A stretch of DNA of 64,000 bases from an uncultured Candidatus Melainabacteria bacterium (GTDB lineage Bacteria > Cyanobacteriota > Vampirovibrionia > Gastranaerophilales > Gastranaerophilaceae). The notes below the pieces were generated by a model that worked only from the letters and a program-made list of their open reading frames with translations, did not search any database and had not been told where the DNA came from. The stretch is taken from positions 62,001-126,000 of the forward strand of contig CAKUZD010000002.1 in NCBI GenBank assembly GCA_934718275.1. The letters run 5' to 3'. A program made the translations under genes and the position numbers. Below are positions 54,201 to 62,601 of this stretch, in pieces; position 1 is the stretch's first letter; each line of letters starts with the position of its first letter.

Positions 54201-54660
54201 TAACGTGACTGCATTTATACCTGATGAATGGGTTGGTTCTGCCGAACAAAAAATGATTGAATATAAACGTTTGGCGGATGTAAAATCAGATGTTGAGTTG
54301 GATTATGTTACAGAGGAGTGGAAAGACCGTTTTTCAAAACCTCCTGAAAGTGTTGAAAACTTAATAAAATTGATAAGGTTAAGGCTTGCAGCAACGGATG
54401 TGAAAATTTCATTAATTCGAGAAACTGATGATAATATAAGAGTTTATACTCCATACAGTCAAGCAGAATGGAAATTAATTCAACACAAATTGCCGTCAGA
54501 AATATTAAAACGTATAAAATATACTCTTGCACCAAAATCATGTACAGAAGGGCAATCTATTCTTCTTTTAAATAATAAGTACATGAATTTTAATGAAGTA
54601 TTTAACATTTTAATAGATTTGTTCTATTATATAAACAAGACACGTAATGAATTTGTCTAA
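51226..54660 (+). CDS. mfd: Transcription-repair coupling factor
   Basis: This 1144-residue SF2 translocase displaces RNA polymerase stalled at lesions and recruits UvrA. It contains the UvrB-homology N-terminal region (FPFQNISMYETVSLNRYDYA and GEFSIRGDIVDFYS), the RNA-polymerase-interaction domain (EYVVHSIHGVGIYKGLSQ and LSRMGGKDWENTKTRVKKEV), Walker A GDVGFGKTEVAMRG (about 620), DEEH box VVIDEEHRFGVRHKEKL, RecG-like TRG region (QLRGRVGRSQRQAYCY) and a TRCF C-terminal domain. The length is typical. A stretch of repeat-like sequence (GAGAGAAGTGAGAAG) lies in the 102-bp gap before it. Confidence 0.97.
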   Translation: MFKINAPENNENYALFERFLTKSFSFAATGLTSILRLLLITKIRKITGKKVFFVTSTEQNALKYQSDLMKAFGEKSDLFPFQNISMYETVSLNRYDYAEQYRILKEKPNIVIAPVKAVLEKFPDEIFYKINSKVLKIGDEINTRELAQNFVDLGYKHSTMVSDIGEFSIRGDIVDFYSLDEHPVRIELWGDEIVDIRYFNNETQKSIEKLKSTEILPMYKFTLDNLSDELWNKLAPKDDGVEKGYFEGIEVYQNYFNDKLVTVLDYFKDYILVFDETSELYAKYEFLDKGYEEQLQENLKLELNEVLNGRNHVTFEEFIKKTAGFVKVGLNNFIDSDMDEIVEFNTQTIQSFEANLDHIAEFIKKYKNNAEIPATQAFQMNSTANNNVWRIIIATDYPERVKEILAERDIFGVEYNESISSHGSILDDFRTIILTDRELFNKRNKEITAQKRSYYKEKPEYIENINDIKEGEYVVHSIHGVGIYKGLSQQEIDGQLKDYLTIEYANKDRLHIPAEQINLLVRYRGSGAIKPKLSRMGGKDWENTKTRVKKEVEQVAYDLLRLYAKRKMQHGIQFLPDTTWQVEMEEAFEYTETPDQMSAINDVKTDMESEQPMDRLICGDVGFGKTEVAMRGIFKAVTSGKQVAVVVPTTILAFQHFQTMSDRFKPFGVQVELLSRFRSAKEQKETIKHLATGECDVVVGTHRLLQEGIIFKDLGLVVIDEEHRFGVRHKEKLKQLRENIDIITMSATPIPRTLYMSLSGIKDMSVINTPPKNRLPIKTFVGEWNEKMVKNAITHELDREGQVFYLYNRVETIDEFKLQLQKLVPNARIAIGHGQMNEKELEKIIIDFANHEYDILLATTIIENGIDIPNANTMIIHNADKFGLAQLYQLRGRVGRSQRQAYCYCFYTKSKEITGDAVQRLKAIKEFTTLGSGYQIAMRDVEIRGVGNILGTKQHGHMVNVGFDTYCQLLEETVQELQGQVIEKAEPTIVDINVTAFIPDEWVGSAEQKMIEYKRLADVKSDVELDYVTEEWKDRFSKPPESVENLIKLIRLRLAATDVKISLIRETDDNIRVYTPYSQAEWKLIQHKLPSEILKRIKYTLAPKSCTEGQSILLLNNKYMNFNEVFNILIDLFYYINKTRNEFV

Positions 54661-54692
54661 ATTTGTAAAGACATAGTATAAAAGGAGAAATT

Positions 54693-55862
54693 ATGAGAGG
54701 GAAAAAATTACTGACAACACTTGCAATATCAGCAGTTTTATTTGCCGGTTGCGGGCTAAAATCAGGAGAGGCAATTATCAAAGTTAATGACCAAAATATT
54801 ACACAGGGACAATTTGATGCAGAGTTTGATAAACAAGCCGGAAGCGGTATTGCCAAAGCACTAGGTATTGATGTAAAAGATGACAAAAATAGTTTTTTAT
54901 ATATGTTGATTAAAGATAGAGTTGTAAATGAACTAATCGTTAAATCTTTGTTAAATCAAGAAATTGAAAAACGTGGAATTGAAGTTTCAAATAAAGATGT
55001 TGAAGATGCATTAAAAGACATGATTGATCAAGTTGGTTCAAAAGAGCAATTGGATGTTTTATTGAAACAAAATGGTATTTCTAATGCTCAATTTAAAAAA
55101 GATTTAAAAGAAGAAGTAAAAATGAAAAAGTTGGCTAAAGAATTAGGATCATCAAGTGTTTCTGATGCTGAAGCGAAAAAATTCTATGATAAAAATATTT
55201 CAAGATTTAAACATCCTGACAAAGTTAGAGCATCTCATATTTTGATTTCTGTAAATCCGCAAGAAATTGAAGAAGTTGTAAAATCTGATCCAAACAACAA
55301 AGACTTAGATATAGCAGCAGTAAAAGCTAAAGTTGCAGAAGAAGTTAAAGCAAAAGAAGCAAAAGCTAACCAAGTTCTTGCAGAAGCTAAAAAAGATCCG
55401 ACAAAATTTGCTAAATTAGCAAAAGAAAATTCTGAGGATACTGCAACAGCTAATAAAGGTGGAGATTTAGGTTTCTTTGCTGCAAAAGAAATGGTTCCGG
55501 AATTTTCAAAAGCTGCATTTGCTATGAAACCAAACACAATTTCTGATAAACTTGTAAAAACTCAATTTGGTTATCATATTATTATGGTTACAGATAGAGC
55601 GGCTGCAGGACAAGATCCGTTTGAAAAAGTAAAATCAAATATTAAAGCTTATTTAGAAAATCAAAAACAAATTGAAGCAATTGATAAATTAACAGAATCA
55701 TTGAAGAAAAGTGCCAAAATTGAATACATAAATCCATCTTTTGACCCTGAAAACATTCAAAAAGGTGTTCAAGAAGCAGTTAAAAATAGTGAAGAAGTTA
55801 ATAAAAAAATAGATGCAGAAAAAGCAGCTAAAGAAGCGAAAGCTAAGACAAATAAAAAATAA
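54693..55862 (+). CDS. Parvulin-type peptidyl-prolyl isomerase lipoprotein (SurA/PrsA-like)
   Basis: 389 residues. The lipoprotein signal MRGKKLLTTLAISAVLFAGC puts the lipidated Cys at 20. A SurA_N-like domain (ITQGQFDAEFDKQAG; ELIVKSLLNQEIEKRGIEVS) precedes a parvulin domain from RASHILISV to FGYHIIMVTDR. Between its first strand and the FAKLAKENSEDTATANKGGD core there is a charged insertion of about 40 residues (KAKVAEEVKAKEAKANQVLA). It probably assists folding of exported proteins at a membrane surface. RBS AAAGGAG, 32 bp behind mfd. Confidence 0.9.
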   Translation: MRGKKLLTTLAISAVLFAGCGLKSGEAIIKVNDQNITQGQFDAEFDKQAGSGIAKALGIDVKDDKNSFLYMLIKDRVVNELIVKSLLNQEIEKRGIEVSNKDVEDALKDMIDQVGSKEQLDVLLKQNGISNAQFKKDLKEEVKMKKLAKELGSSSVSDAEAKKFYDKNISRFKHPDKVRASHILISVNPQEIEEVVKSDPNNKDLDIAAVKAKVAEEVKAKEAKANQVLAEAKKDPTKFAKLAKENSEDTATANKGGDLGFFAAKEMVPEFSKAAFAMKPNTISDKLVKTQFGYHIIMVTDRAAAGQDPFEKVKSNIKAYLENQKQIEAIDKLTESLKKSAKIEYINPSFDPENIQKGVQEAVKNSEEVNKKIDAEKAAKEAKAKTNKK

Positions 55863-55886
55863 ATCAAGGATTTGATAAATTTTGAG

Positions 55887-55915
55887 AAAGGCGAAGGGTA
55901 ATCTTCGCCTTTTTT
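55887..55915 (+). terminator. Terminator of the PPIase gene
   Basis: Stem AAAGGCGAAG / CTTCGCCTTT with loop GGTAAT, followed by T-run. It closes the murA-mfd-PPIase stretch. Confidence 0.88.
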
Positions 55916-55924
55916 GTTGTTAAA

Positions 55925-56100
55925 TATTTTTTTTCTCGCTCAGAATGACTGAAGCTGTTATACTCAGATTTTGTCATGTTGAGGTGAAACCGAAACATCG
56001 CATGGCTGGTGAAATGTTTAAAAGATTCTTCGCTCCGCTCAGAATGACTAAGACTTAATTTATTTGTGCAAAGCCCTCAGAATGACTATTAATCTTATGA
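55925..56100. repeat. Repeat modules A and B fragment
   Basis: One full module A (about 55974-56049), preceded by a CTCAGAATGAC end and followed by a GTGCAAAGCCCTCAGAATGAC end of module B. No gene. Confidence 0.82.
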
Positions 56101-56146
56101 TTCTAATGCCTTTTAAGTACAAATAATGTAACATTTCCTTAAACAC

Positions 56147-56175
56147 TTGAATAAAAAATATCCTTATGATATATT
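56147..56175 (+). promoter_or_regulatory. Predicted sigma-70-type promoter of the LysM protein
   Basis: TTGAAT (56147-56152) and TATATT (56170-56175) with 17-bp spacing. The TTG of the -35 element is also the first possible start codon of the downstream frame, which argues for the later ATG at 56210. Confidence 0.5.
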
Positions 56176-56209
56176 GCATGCAGAACAATTTACATTAGGG
56201 AATGGATAT

Positions 56210-56782
56210 ATGAAAAGTTCAACTATCAGAAGATCAAATTTATCAAGGGAAAAAATGGCTGTGCTGGAAGCTTTGTCTAAATACAAGCATGACGGGCTTG
56301 ACAATTCCCCAAATGTTTACGTTAGACCCAATAGAGAACGCGAACTTGATATGCTTTGGCAAAATTTTAAAGTAAACCAAAAAACAGATAAAACTCCAAG
56401 TGTGTATCTTGTGACCGGTTTTATTGTTGGTGCTGTAGTGATGTTGGTTTTGGTTGTCTTAATCAGCTTTTCTGCAAATGGAGTAAGTATGCTTAAAGAT
56501 AAGACCGCAACTGTTCCAACTTCGGTTAGTACTAAAAAAGAAAAATTAAGTTTAAACTTTATTCCTTCTACAACAGAAAAATCTGAACCGACTGAATCAA
56601 ATGAGATTTATACTGTTCAAAATGGGGATACTATGGAAAGTATCTTGATAAGATTTTATGGGTCTTATAGTAAGGAAAAAGAAGCTCTTGTTATGAAAAC
56701 AAATAACATGACAAATCCAAATAAATTAAGTATTGGACAGAAATTAACAATTCCTGTTGAAGAAAAACAAGAGCAAGAGTAA
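56210..56782 (+). CDS. LysM-domain single-pass membrane protein
   Basis: 190 residues from the ATG at 56210 (TAGGG upstream). The N-terminal cytoplasmic part (MKSSTIRRSNLSREKMAVLE) is followed by a membrane helix VYLVTGFIVGAVVMLVLVVL (about 66-87), a Ser/Thr linker and a C-terminal LysM domain (YTVQNGDTMESILIRFYGSY...NPNKLSIGQKLTIP). It therefore probably spans the inner membrane and binds peptidoglycan. It does not look like a hydrolase. A terminator follows. Confidence 0.85.
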   Translation: MKSSTIRRSNLSREKMAVLEALSKYKHDGLDNSPNVYVRPNRERELDMLWQNFKVNQKTDKTPSVYLVTGFIVGAVVMLVLVVLISFSANGVSMLKDKTATVPTSVSTKKEKLSLNFIPSTTEKSEPTESNEIYTVQNGDTMESILIRFYGSYSKEKEALVMKTNNMTNPNKLSIGQKLTIPVEEKQEQE

Positions 56783-56800
56783 AAAGTTAAATAAATATTT

Positions 56801-56830
56801 AAAAAGACCGATTTTTTAATCGGTCTTTTT
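56801..56830 (+). terminator. Bidirectional terminator between LysM gene and rarA
   Basis: AAAAAGACCGATT / AATCGGTCTTTTT, a 13-bp stem with A- and T-runs, between convergent genes. Confidence 0.88.
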
Positions 56831-56839
56831 GTTATAGGT

Positions 56840-58072
56840 TTATTTAGTATATTTTTTCCCAACCAATTCATCAGGCAAAAATTGTTGATAAACATTTGGA
56901 GCGTCATGCGAATATGTGTATCCGATACCAAAACCATAATTTTTGGCATCTTTATAGTGTGCATCTCGCAAATGCATAGGAGGTGGAAAATCTTTTCCGT
57001 TATCAATATCTGCAAGTGCCATATCAATTGCCATTATAGCTTCATTCGATTTAGGGGCTCTTGCAACATAAATTACTGCTTGAGCAAGTGGAATTCTGCC
57101 TTCGGGTAATCCAAGCAATTCTACTGCTTTATAAGCATTAATCGCGATATTTATTGCATTTGTATCAGCATTTCCTACATCTTCGGCTGCACAGGTTATT
57201 AATCTTCTTGCAATAAATCTTGGATCTTCGCCTGCAGCAATCATTTTGGCAAGATAATAAATAGCTGCATCAGGATCACTACCTCGTATACTTTTTTGGA
57301 ATGCGGAAGCACAGTCATAGTGTTCTTGTTGAGAATATCTTGTATTGCGTTTTTGACAAATTTCTTCAATAATTTTCACGGTCAAATTACGCCTATTGTC
57401 TTTCAAATCACTTGCAAAATATGCATTTTCAACAACATTCAGTGCATAACGAGCATCGCCTCTTGCAAGGTTTACTATAAAATCTATTGCTCCGGTTTCG
57501 CAGTCCATAGGTAAGTAGTTTTTAGCAAGATAAGCAAATCCTCTTTTGATAATTTTATCCATGCTAATATCGTCAATAGCGTTTAGTCTAACAACTTGAA
57601 CTCTTGATAACAGAGCCGGAACAACTTGAAAAGACGGGTTTTCTGTTGTTGACCCAATCAAAAATAATGTGCCATTTTCAAGGTGTGGCAAAAGTGCATC
57701 TTGTTGAGTTTTTGAATATCTATGGATTTCATCAATAAACAAAATTGTTTTTGCTCCGGTTCTTAATGCTGCCTTGGCATTTTCTACCGCTTCCTTTATC
57801 TCCTTTACACCTGAGGTTACAGCAGAAATTTCGATAAAATTTGCATTCGTTTTTGTCGCAATAAGTCTTGCTAGTGTAGTTTTTCCGCATCCGGGAGTCC
57901 CCCAAAATATCATAGAAAAAAGTCTGTTAGTCTTTAACAAATTTAATATTGGACTATTGGGAGAAACAACGTTACTCTGTCCCAAAAATTCTTCCAATGT
58001 TTGGGGTCTAAGAAGTTCTGCAAGCGGTATTTGCTTATTCTGATTTTCCAGTTCCGTAAATAAGTTATTCAT
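56840..58072 (-). CDS. rarA: Replication-associated recombination protein A
   Basis: RarA/MgsA is an AAA+ ATPase of the clamp-loader clade acting at stalled replication forks. 410 residues from the ATG at 58072: MNNLFTELENQNKQIPLAEL, LRPQTLEEFLGQ, Walker A GTPGCGKTT (58-66), Walker B ILFIDEIHRYSKTQQDALLP, sensor 1 LIGSTTENPSFQV and the C-terminal tetramerisation region (KSIRGSDPDAAIYYLAKMI and PPMHLRDAHYKDAKNYGFG). The frame extends to 58201 but the family N-terminus begins at 58072. TATAAT lies 9 nt before the start, suggesting a leaderless message. Confidence 0.95.
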   Translation of the reverse strand: MNNLFTELENQNKQIPLAELLRPQTLEEFLGQSNVVSPNSPILNLLKTNRLFSMIFWGTPGCGKTTLARLIATKTNANFIEISAVTSGVKEIKEAVENAKAALRTGAKTILFIDEIHRYSKTQQDALLPHLENGTLFLIGSTTENPSFQVVPALLSRVQVVRLNAIDDISMDKIIKRGFAYLAKNYLPMDCETGAIDFIVNLARGDARYALNVVENAYFASDLKDNRRNLTVKIIEEICQKRNTRYSQQEHYDCASAFQKSIRGSDPDAAIYYLAKMIAAGEDPRFIARRLITCAAEDVGNADTNAINIAINAYKAVELLGLPEGRIPLAQAVIYVARAPKSNEAIMAIDMALADIDNGKDFPPPMHLRDAHYKDAKNYGFGIGYTYSHDAPNVYQQFLPDELVGKKYTK

Positions 58073-58115
58073 AGTATAATTATAACATAGTAAGTAAAAA
58101 AGTGAGAAGTAAGAA

Positions 58116-59339
58116 GTGAGAAGTCTTTTAATTAAAATAGTTTTGGTTTCGATTATAATTATTTTGGGCATTTTGTCGATGCCTTTAAAGCGTAAGAACA
58201 CTGATAACGAAGTCGTTTTTTGGACTTTGCAGATGAACGATTTTGCGCCTTATATGAATAAAGTTATCAAAGAATTTGAGAAACAAAACCCTGAAATTAG
58301 AATTAAATGGGTTGATGTACCGTTTTCTGAAGGCGAAAAAAGAACGTTAGCTTCTGTTTTAAGTGATACTCCTCCTGATTTAATAAATTTAAATCCGGAT
58401 TTTTCAGCTCTTTTAGCACAAAGAGGGGCACTTTATGAGATAGAACCTCAATATACAGAACAATATAATAAGGCAATTATAAATTCTTTAAAATATAATG
58501 GAAAGCTGTATTCTTTACCTTGGTATGCAACTTCTGCCATAACTGTGTATAATAAGAGTTTACTTGAAAAATCAGGTGTGAAAATGCCTGATACTTATGA
58601 GGATATAAGTAATATTTCTGAAGCAATATACAAAAAAACAGGTTCTTATGCGATGTTACCAAATATAACAGAAAATGACACGATGTTAAGAATTTTGAAT
58701 AAATATGGAGTTTCGTATAAAAATATTAATTCAGATAAATCCGTTTATGTTTTTGAATTATTCAAAAATCTTTACACTAAGAATTTAATTCCAAAAGAAT
58801 CAATCACTCAAACACAGAGAGAAGCTCTTGAAAAATATATGGCAGAAAAAATTGTATTTTTCCAAGCGGGAGCAAATTTTTTGACAATGATTAAAGAGAA
58901 TGCTCCATCAACGTATAAAAATACAGATATTGCACCACAAATAAAAGGCGAATTAGGGCAAAATGACTTTTCTTTGATGAATTTTGTAATTCCATTACGA
59001 GCTAAACATAAAGATGAAGCTTTGAAATTTGCTTTATTTTTAACAAATTATGAAAATCAGCTTGAAATGGCTAAATTAACTAATATTCTTGCAGTTAATC
59101 AAAAAACTTTGGAAGACGGTTTTTATAATAATTGTGATGAAAACGATTTGATTTCAAAAGCTCGTGTTATAAGCGCAAAACAGCTTAATAGTATTGAGCC
59201 TGTTTTTTCTCCCGCTAAAAACCAAAAAGAAATTAACACTATTGTAAATACTGCAATACAACAAATTTTATTAAATCAAAATTCAACAGAGAAAATTTTA
59301 GATGATGCGCAAAAAAAGATTAATTTGTTGGGAGAGTAG
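58116..59339 (+). CDS. Extracellular solute-binding protein (family 1, sugar-type)
   Basis: This 407-residue protein has an N-terminal hydrophobic helix (IKIVLVSIIIILGILSMP) acting as signal or anchor; no lipobox. The periplasmic-binding fold is recognisable from VVFWTLQMNDFAPYMNKVIK, FEKQNPEIRIKWVDVPFSE, PDLINLNPDFSALLAQRGAL and LYSLPWYATSAITVYNKSLL, as in UgpB/MalE-like proteins. No ABC permeases or ATPase genes adjoin it. The start is GTG at 58116, only 43 bp from the divergent rarA start; its upstream GTGAGAAGTAAGAA looks repeat-derived. Confidence 0.87.
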   Translation: MRSLLIKIVLVSIIIILGILSMPLKRKNTDNEVVFWTLQMNDFAPYMNKVIKEFEKQNPEIRIKWVDVPFSEGEKRTLASVLSDTPPDLINLNPDFSALLAQRGALYEIEPQYTEQYNKAIINSLKYNGKLYSLPWYATSAITVYNKSLLEKSGVKMPDTYEDISNISEAIYKKTGSYAMLPNITENDTMLRILNKYGVSYKNINSDKSVYVFELFKNLYTKNLIPKESITQTQREALEKYMAEKIVFFQAGANFLTMIKENAPSTYKNTDIAPQIKGELGQNDFSLMNFVIPLRAKHKDEALKFALFLTNYENQLEMAKLTNILAVNQKTLEDGFYNNCDENDLISKARVISAKQLNSIEPVFSPAKNQKEINTIVNTAIQQILLNQNSTEKILDDAQKKINLLGE

Positions 59340-59448
59340 AAATATTTTGGAGAACTAATTTGTTATAAATTTTAACATGCTCCTTGATTTTTATAATTTT
59401 TAATATATTATAAGAATACACGAACTAGCTAGAAAAGGAAAATTAATT

Positions 59449-59640
59449 ATGTCAAAAAAATGTGATGTATGCGGAAAAGCACCGATTAAAGCAGCTAAAT
59501 TAACATTCTCTCATAAACAGATTGTTCATACTCAAGAACCTAACTTACAATCAGTTAAAGTTTGTGTAAATGGCACAACTAAGAGAATTAAAGTTTGTAC
59601 TTCTTGTTTAAGAGCAGGTAAAGTTCAAAAGGCTGTTTAG
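59449..59640 (+). CDS. rpmB: 50S ribosomal protein L28
   Basis: 63 residues. The Cys pair CDVCGKAP (C5, C8) and KVCTSC (C50, C53) form the zinc-binding C+ version of L28. The body SHKQIVHTQEPNLQSVKVCV is typical. RBS AAAGGAAAATTA. Monocistronic with its own terminator. Confidence 0.95.
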   Translation: MSKKCDVCGKAPIKAAKLTFSHKQIVHTQEPNLQSVKVCVNGTTKRIKVCTSCLRAGKVQKAV

Positions 59641-59670
59641 TTTTTTGTTATTAATAACAAAGATTTAATA

Positions 59671-59702
59671 AAAAAAGAACCTTTTTAGAAGGTTCTTTTT
59701 TT
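59671..59702. terminator. Bidirectional terminator after rpmB
   Basis: AAAAAAGAACC / GGTTCTTTTTT with an 8-nt loop, between convergent rpmB and the TonB-C gene. Confidence 0.85.
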
Positions 59703-59725
59703 ATGTTTTATAAGTATTTTGTCGC

Positions 59726-60556
59726 TTACATAACAGATTTTTTAAAGTATTTGTACTCAAATACAAATTGGAATTTCAAAGTAGTTGTGTTCCCTGTGAT
59801 TTTAGAATAATCTGCAAATGGAACAGTTTTTTCAACTGCACTTAAAATAGAGCGGTCTGTCACTTTGTCTCCTGATGATTTTGCAAATTTGTAATTTCTT
59901 AAACTTCCATCGGAACCAATTTGTACAATGAGTATTGCTTGGGTTTTGCGACCTGATTTTGGAGGAGTCCAATTTGCGTTAATTAATTCAGCGGCTTCTG
60001 CGACATAACTTTTTAAGTCAGTTGCTTTTGTTTCTTTTTGTGGAATTAATTTGATTTCATAATCTGTATTCGTTATATCTGTGTTTGGTAGAGCTTTTTC
60101 TCTTAAAACCAAATCAGCTTGAGGCTTTTCAGGAGTAAAAGCGTTCTTTTGAGTCTTTGTTTGTGCTTTTGCTAAGGTTTTTTCAGCAAGTGTTTTTATT
60201 GCGTAATTGTTTGCAAAATTTAAGAAAGAGTCTCCGTTTATAGGTTTCATAAAAACATGAGCGTTATAAAAAACAATTTTTGGTTTGTATAAATTTTCAT
60301 CATAATCACTCGCGTTTATAACACCAATGTGGTTAGTTGATAAATTTGATTTCAAATAGGCAACTTGCTCAGGTTTTGTGCCGGATTGAAATCTGATTGC
60401 GTAGATGCATTCGGTCGCATTAACATTTGTTATTGAGTCTTTATCAATGTAAAGATTAAGATTTGGAATGTTAGTATCTACAGGCTGCCAATCAACAGCT
60501 TTGGCGCATGTCATTGTCATAAACATAGCCATTAATAATAAAAAAGTCTTTTTCAT
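59726..60556 (-). CDS. Exported protein with TonB C-terminal-like domain
   Basis: 276 residues from the ATG at 60556; the GTG nine bases earlier overlaps the AAAAGGTGG ribosome-binding site. Signal peptide MKKTFLLLMAMFMTMTCAKA. The N-terminal part resembles a small surface or secreted domain (WQPVDTNIPNLNLYIDKDSI). The C-terminal 90 residues (AAELINANWTPPKSGRKTQA, ILIVQIGSDGSLRNYKFAKS, SSILSAVEKTVPF-like) match the TonB_C/TolA-C fold. It lacks the TonB membrane anchor and Pro-rich arm, so an energy-transducing role is unlikely. Confidence 0.75.
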   Translation of the reverse strand: MKKTFLLLMAMFMTMTCAKAVDWQPVDTNIPNLNLYIDKDSITNVNATECIYAIRFQSGTKPEQVAYLKSNLSTNHIGVINASDYDENLYKPKIVFYNAHVFMKPINGDSFLNFANNYAIKTLAEKTLAKAQTKTQKNAFTPEKPQADLVLREKALPNTDITNTDYEIKLIPQKETKATDLKSYVAEAAELINANWTPPKSGRKTQAILIVQIGSDGSLRNYKFAKSSGDKVTDRSILSAVEKTVPFADYSKITGNTTTLKFQFVFEYKYFKKSVM

Positions 60557-60772
60557 TTTAACCACCTTTTAATTTCTATTTTCCTTAATTAAATAAAAAA
60601 CAAAGTTATAAAGCAACATATAATTTCATGTGAATTCAAGCTTCTGTTTAATATCTGAGATTGATATAAAAATTTATATTAAGTCTTGTTACAAGATTGC
60701 AAAATCTATTTGTCTTTTTTCTATATATAAAATAGAATATAAGTGGAGAAATTTTGAGGGATATAGATAGAT

Positions 60773-61273
60773 ATGATATTAGAACAAGAGTTGAAGGGAA
60801 AAACTTTGTCCCCGCAAGAAGTGAGAAGTATTTTAAAAACCGATAATAAGGAAATTGTGGAATTGTGCAAGCGTGCATCAATTTTACCTAAGAAAAATAG
60901 CAAGGGACAAACTTATTTTTCATACGAAGAAGTAAAAAATCTTAGACGTGTTCAAGCTATGAAAAATAATATTTCTATGGCTCCGGCAAGAATTGCCCCA
61001 AAACAACCTTCTGCGATTATGAGTATTCTTTCTTCTTTGAAAGATTTAGAGAATAAACTTTCTACTCGTATTGCTAAAGTTATTGATGAAAAACTTGAAG
61101 GCATGGATGAGGTTGTGGTTGAATTAATTCGCTGTAAAACTGATAACGAAACCCTTAGACAAAAAATTATTGATTTGAATAAAGAAATTTATCAGTTGAA
61201 AAATGATATTAATTCTTATAAACCTGTTGGTTTAGGTTTTTATAAGAAAAAAGAAAAACACGTTTGGGAATAA
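60773..61273 (+). CDS. MerR-like HTH protein with C-terminal coiled coil
   Basis: 166 residues. The N-terminal 65 residues (LSPQEVRSILKTDNKEIVEL...YFSYEEVKNLRRVQAMKNN) resemble a MerR-type winged helix. The C-terminal part (LKDLENKLSTRIAKVIDEKL, NETLRQKIIDLNKEIYQLKN) is a coiled coil. No effector domain. It is 37 bp before recA on the same strand and probably shares its transcript. No clear ribosome-binding site at normal spacing (GAGGG is 15 nt away). Regulation of recA is possible but not shown; no SOS-box-like site was recognised. Confidence 0.68.
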   Translation: MILEQELKGKTLSPQEVRSILKTDNKEIVELCKRASILPKKNSKGQTYFSYEEVKNLRRVQAMKNNISMAPARIAPKQPSAIMSILSSLKDLENKLSTRIAKVIDEKLEGMDEVVVELIRCKTDNETLRQKIIDLNKEIYQLKNDINSYKPVGLGFYKKKEKHVWE

Positions 61274-61310
61274 ATAAGATTAGGTTTACCAAACAGACAA
61301 GGATTTAATT

Positions 61311-62363
61311 ATGGCTGTAAAAGATAAAGAGATAGGTGCTCCTACAAATACTGAAGAAAGAGCAAAAGCCTTAAAGTTGGCTATTGAAAAAATTGAAAAA
61401 GATTTTGGTAAAGGCTCTATTATGAAGCTTGGTGATAAGGCAACCGTGAATGTTGACGCAATTCCGACAGGTGCGTTGTCATTGGATGTTGCTTTAGGTA
61501 TTGGTGGAATTCCTCGTGGTCGTATTATTGAAATCTATGGTCCTGAAAGTTCCGGTAAAACTACACTTGCACAGCATATTGTTGCGGAATGCCAAAAAAG
61601 AGGCGGAATTGCAGCTTTTGTAGATGCGGAACATGCACTTGATCCGGAGTATGCTAGAAATTTAAGTGTAAAAGTTGATGACTTGTTGATTTCACAACCT
61701 GATACAGGAGAGCAGGCTCTTGATATTACAGAGGAATTGGTTCGTTCAGGTGCTGTTGATGTTGTGGTTGTTGACTCTGTTGCAGCTCTTGTGCCAAAGG
61801 CTGAAATTGAAGGCTCTATGGAAGATCAACAAATGGGCTTACAAGCTCGTTTGATGAGTAAAGCTTTGAGAAAATTAACAGGTATTATCGGTAAAACTAA
61901 TACTACTGTTATTTTTATTAACCAATTAAGAATGAAAATTGGTGTTATGTATGGAAATCCTGAAACAACAACAGGTGGTAATGCATTAAAATATTATGCA
62001 TCTGTTCGTATGGAAATCAAACGTACTGACGGGGTTAAAGGTGATGATGGTGATGTAGGTAACCATGTTAGAGTTAGAGTTTTGAAAAATAAAGTAGCTC
62101 CGCCTTTTAGAACTGCAGAATTTGATATTATTTTTGGTAAAGGAATTTGCAAGGTTGGTAATATTCTTGATGTTGCGGTAAATCTTGATATTGTAAAAAA
62201 AGCAGGATCTTGGTTTAGTTTTAAGGAAGAAAAACTTGGACAAGGTAGGGACAAAGCAAGAGATTTCTTGACTGAAAATCCTGATATTTTGAAAGAAGTT
62301 GAAACTCTTGTAAGAGAAAAACTTGCGGCTCCGGGACAACCTGTAGAGGAAGTTGTTGAGTAG
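61311..62363 (+). CDS. recA: Recombinase RecA
   Basis: 350 residues. It forms ATP-dependent filaments on single-stranded DNA for homologous recombination and LexA cleavage. Walker A GPESSGKTT (77-85), Walker B VDVVVVDSVAALVPKAEIEG, loop L1 EGSMEDQQMGLQARLMSKAL, L2 FINQLRMKIGVMYGNPETTT GGNALKYYASVR (contiguous), and a normal acidic C-terminus. Complete, no intein. RBS AAGGATTTAATT. Confidence 0.98.
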   Translation: MAVKDKEIGAPTNTEERAKALKLAIEKIEKDFGKGSIMKLGDKATVNVDAIPTGALSLDVALGIGGIPRGRIIEIYGPESSGKTTLAQHIVAECQKRGGIAAFVDAEHALDPEYARNLSVKVDDLLISQPDTGEQALDITEELVRSGAVDVVVVDSVAALVPKAEIEGSMEDQQMGLQARLMSKALRKLTGIIGKTNTTVIFINQLRMKIGVMYGNPETTTGGNALKYYASVRMEIKRTDGVKGDDGDVGNHVRVRVLKNKVAPPFRTAEFDIIFGKGICKVGNILDVAVNLDIVKKAGSWFSFKEEKLGQGRDKARDFLTENPDILKEVETLVREKLAAPGQPVEEVVE

Positions 62364-62601
62364 GCAATTGTTTTTATAGTTGTTAATAATTTCTGGATAA
62401 TATGTTTTCCTTTGAAAAAAGTGTAAAATTAATGTTATTATTAGCGAGCTATATTAATAATTGTAAACTGTTTGAAATGTAAATATAGCAATAATTTTGA
62501 AGAAAAGACATGTTTTTTGTTCGGTTTAACTAGCAACTAAAAACATGTTCTTTCTTTATATAAATGCAAATAATTGTAGAAATAGGAGGTTCAAAACCAC
62601 A

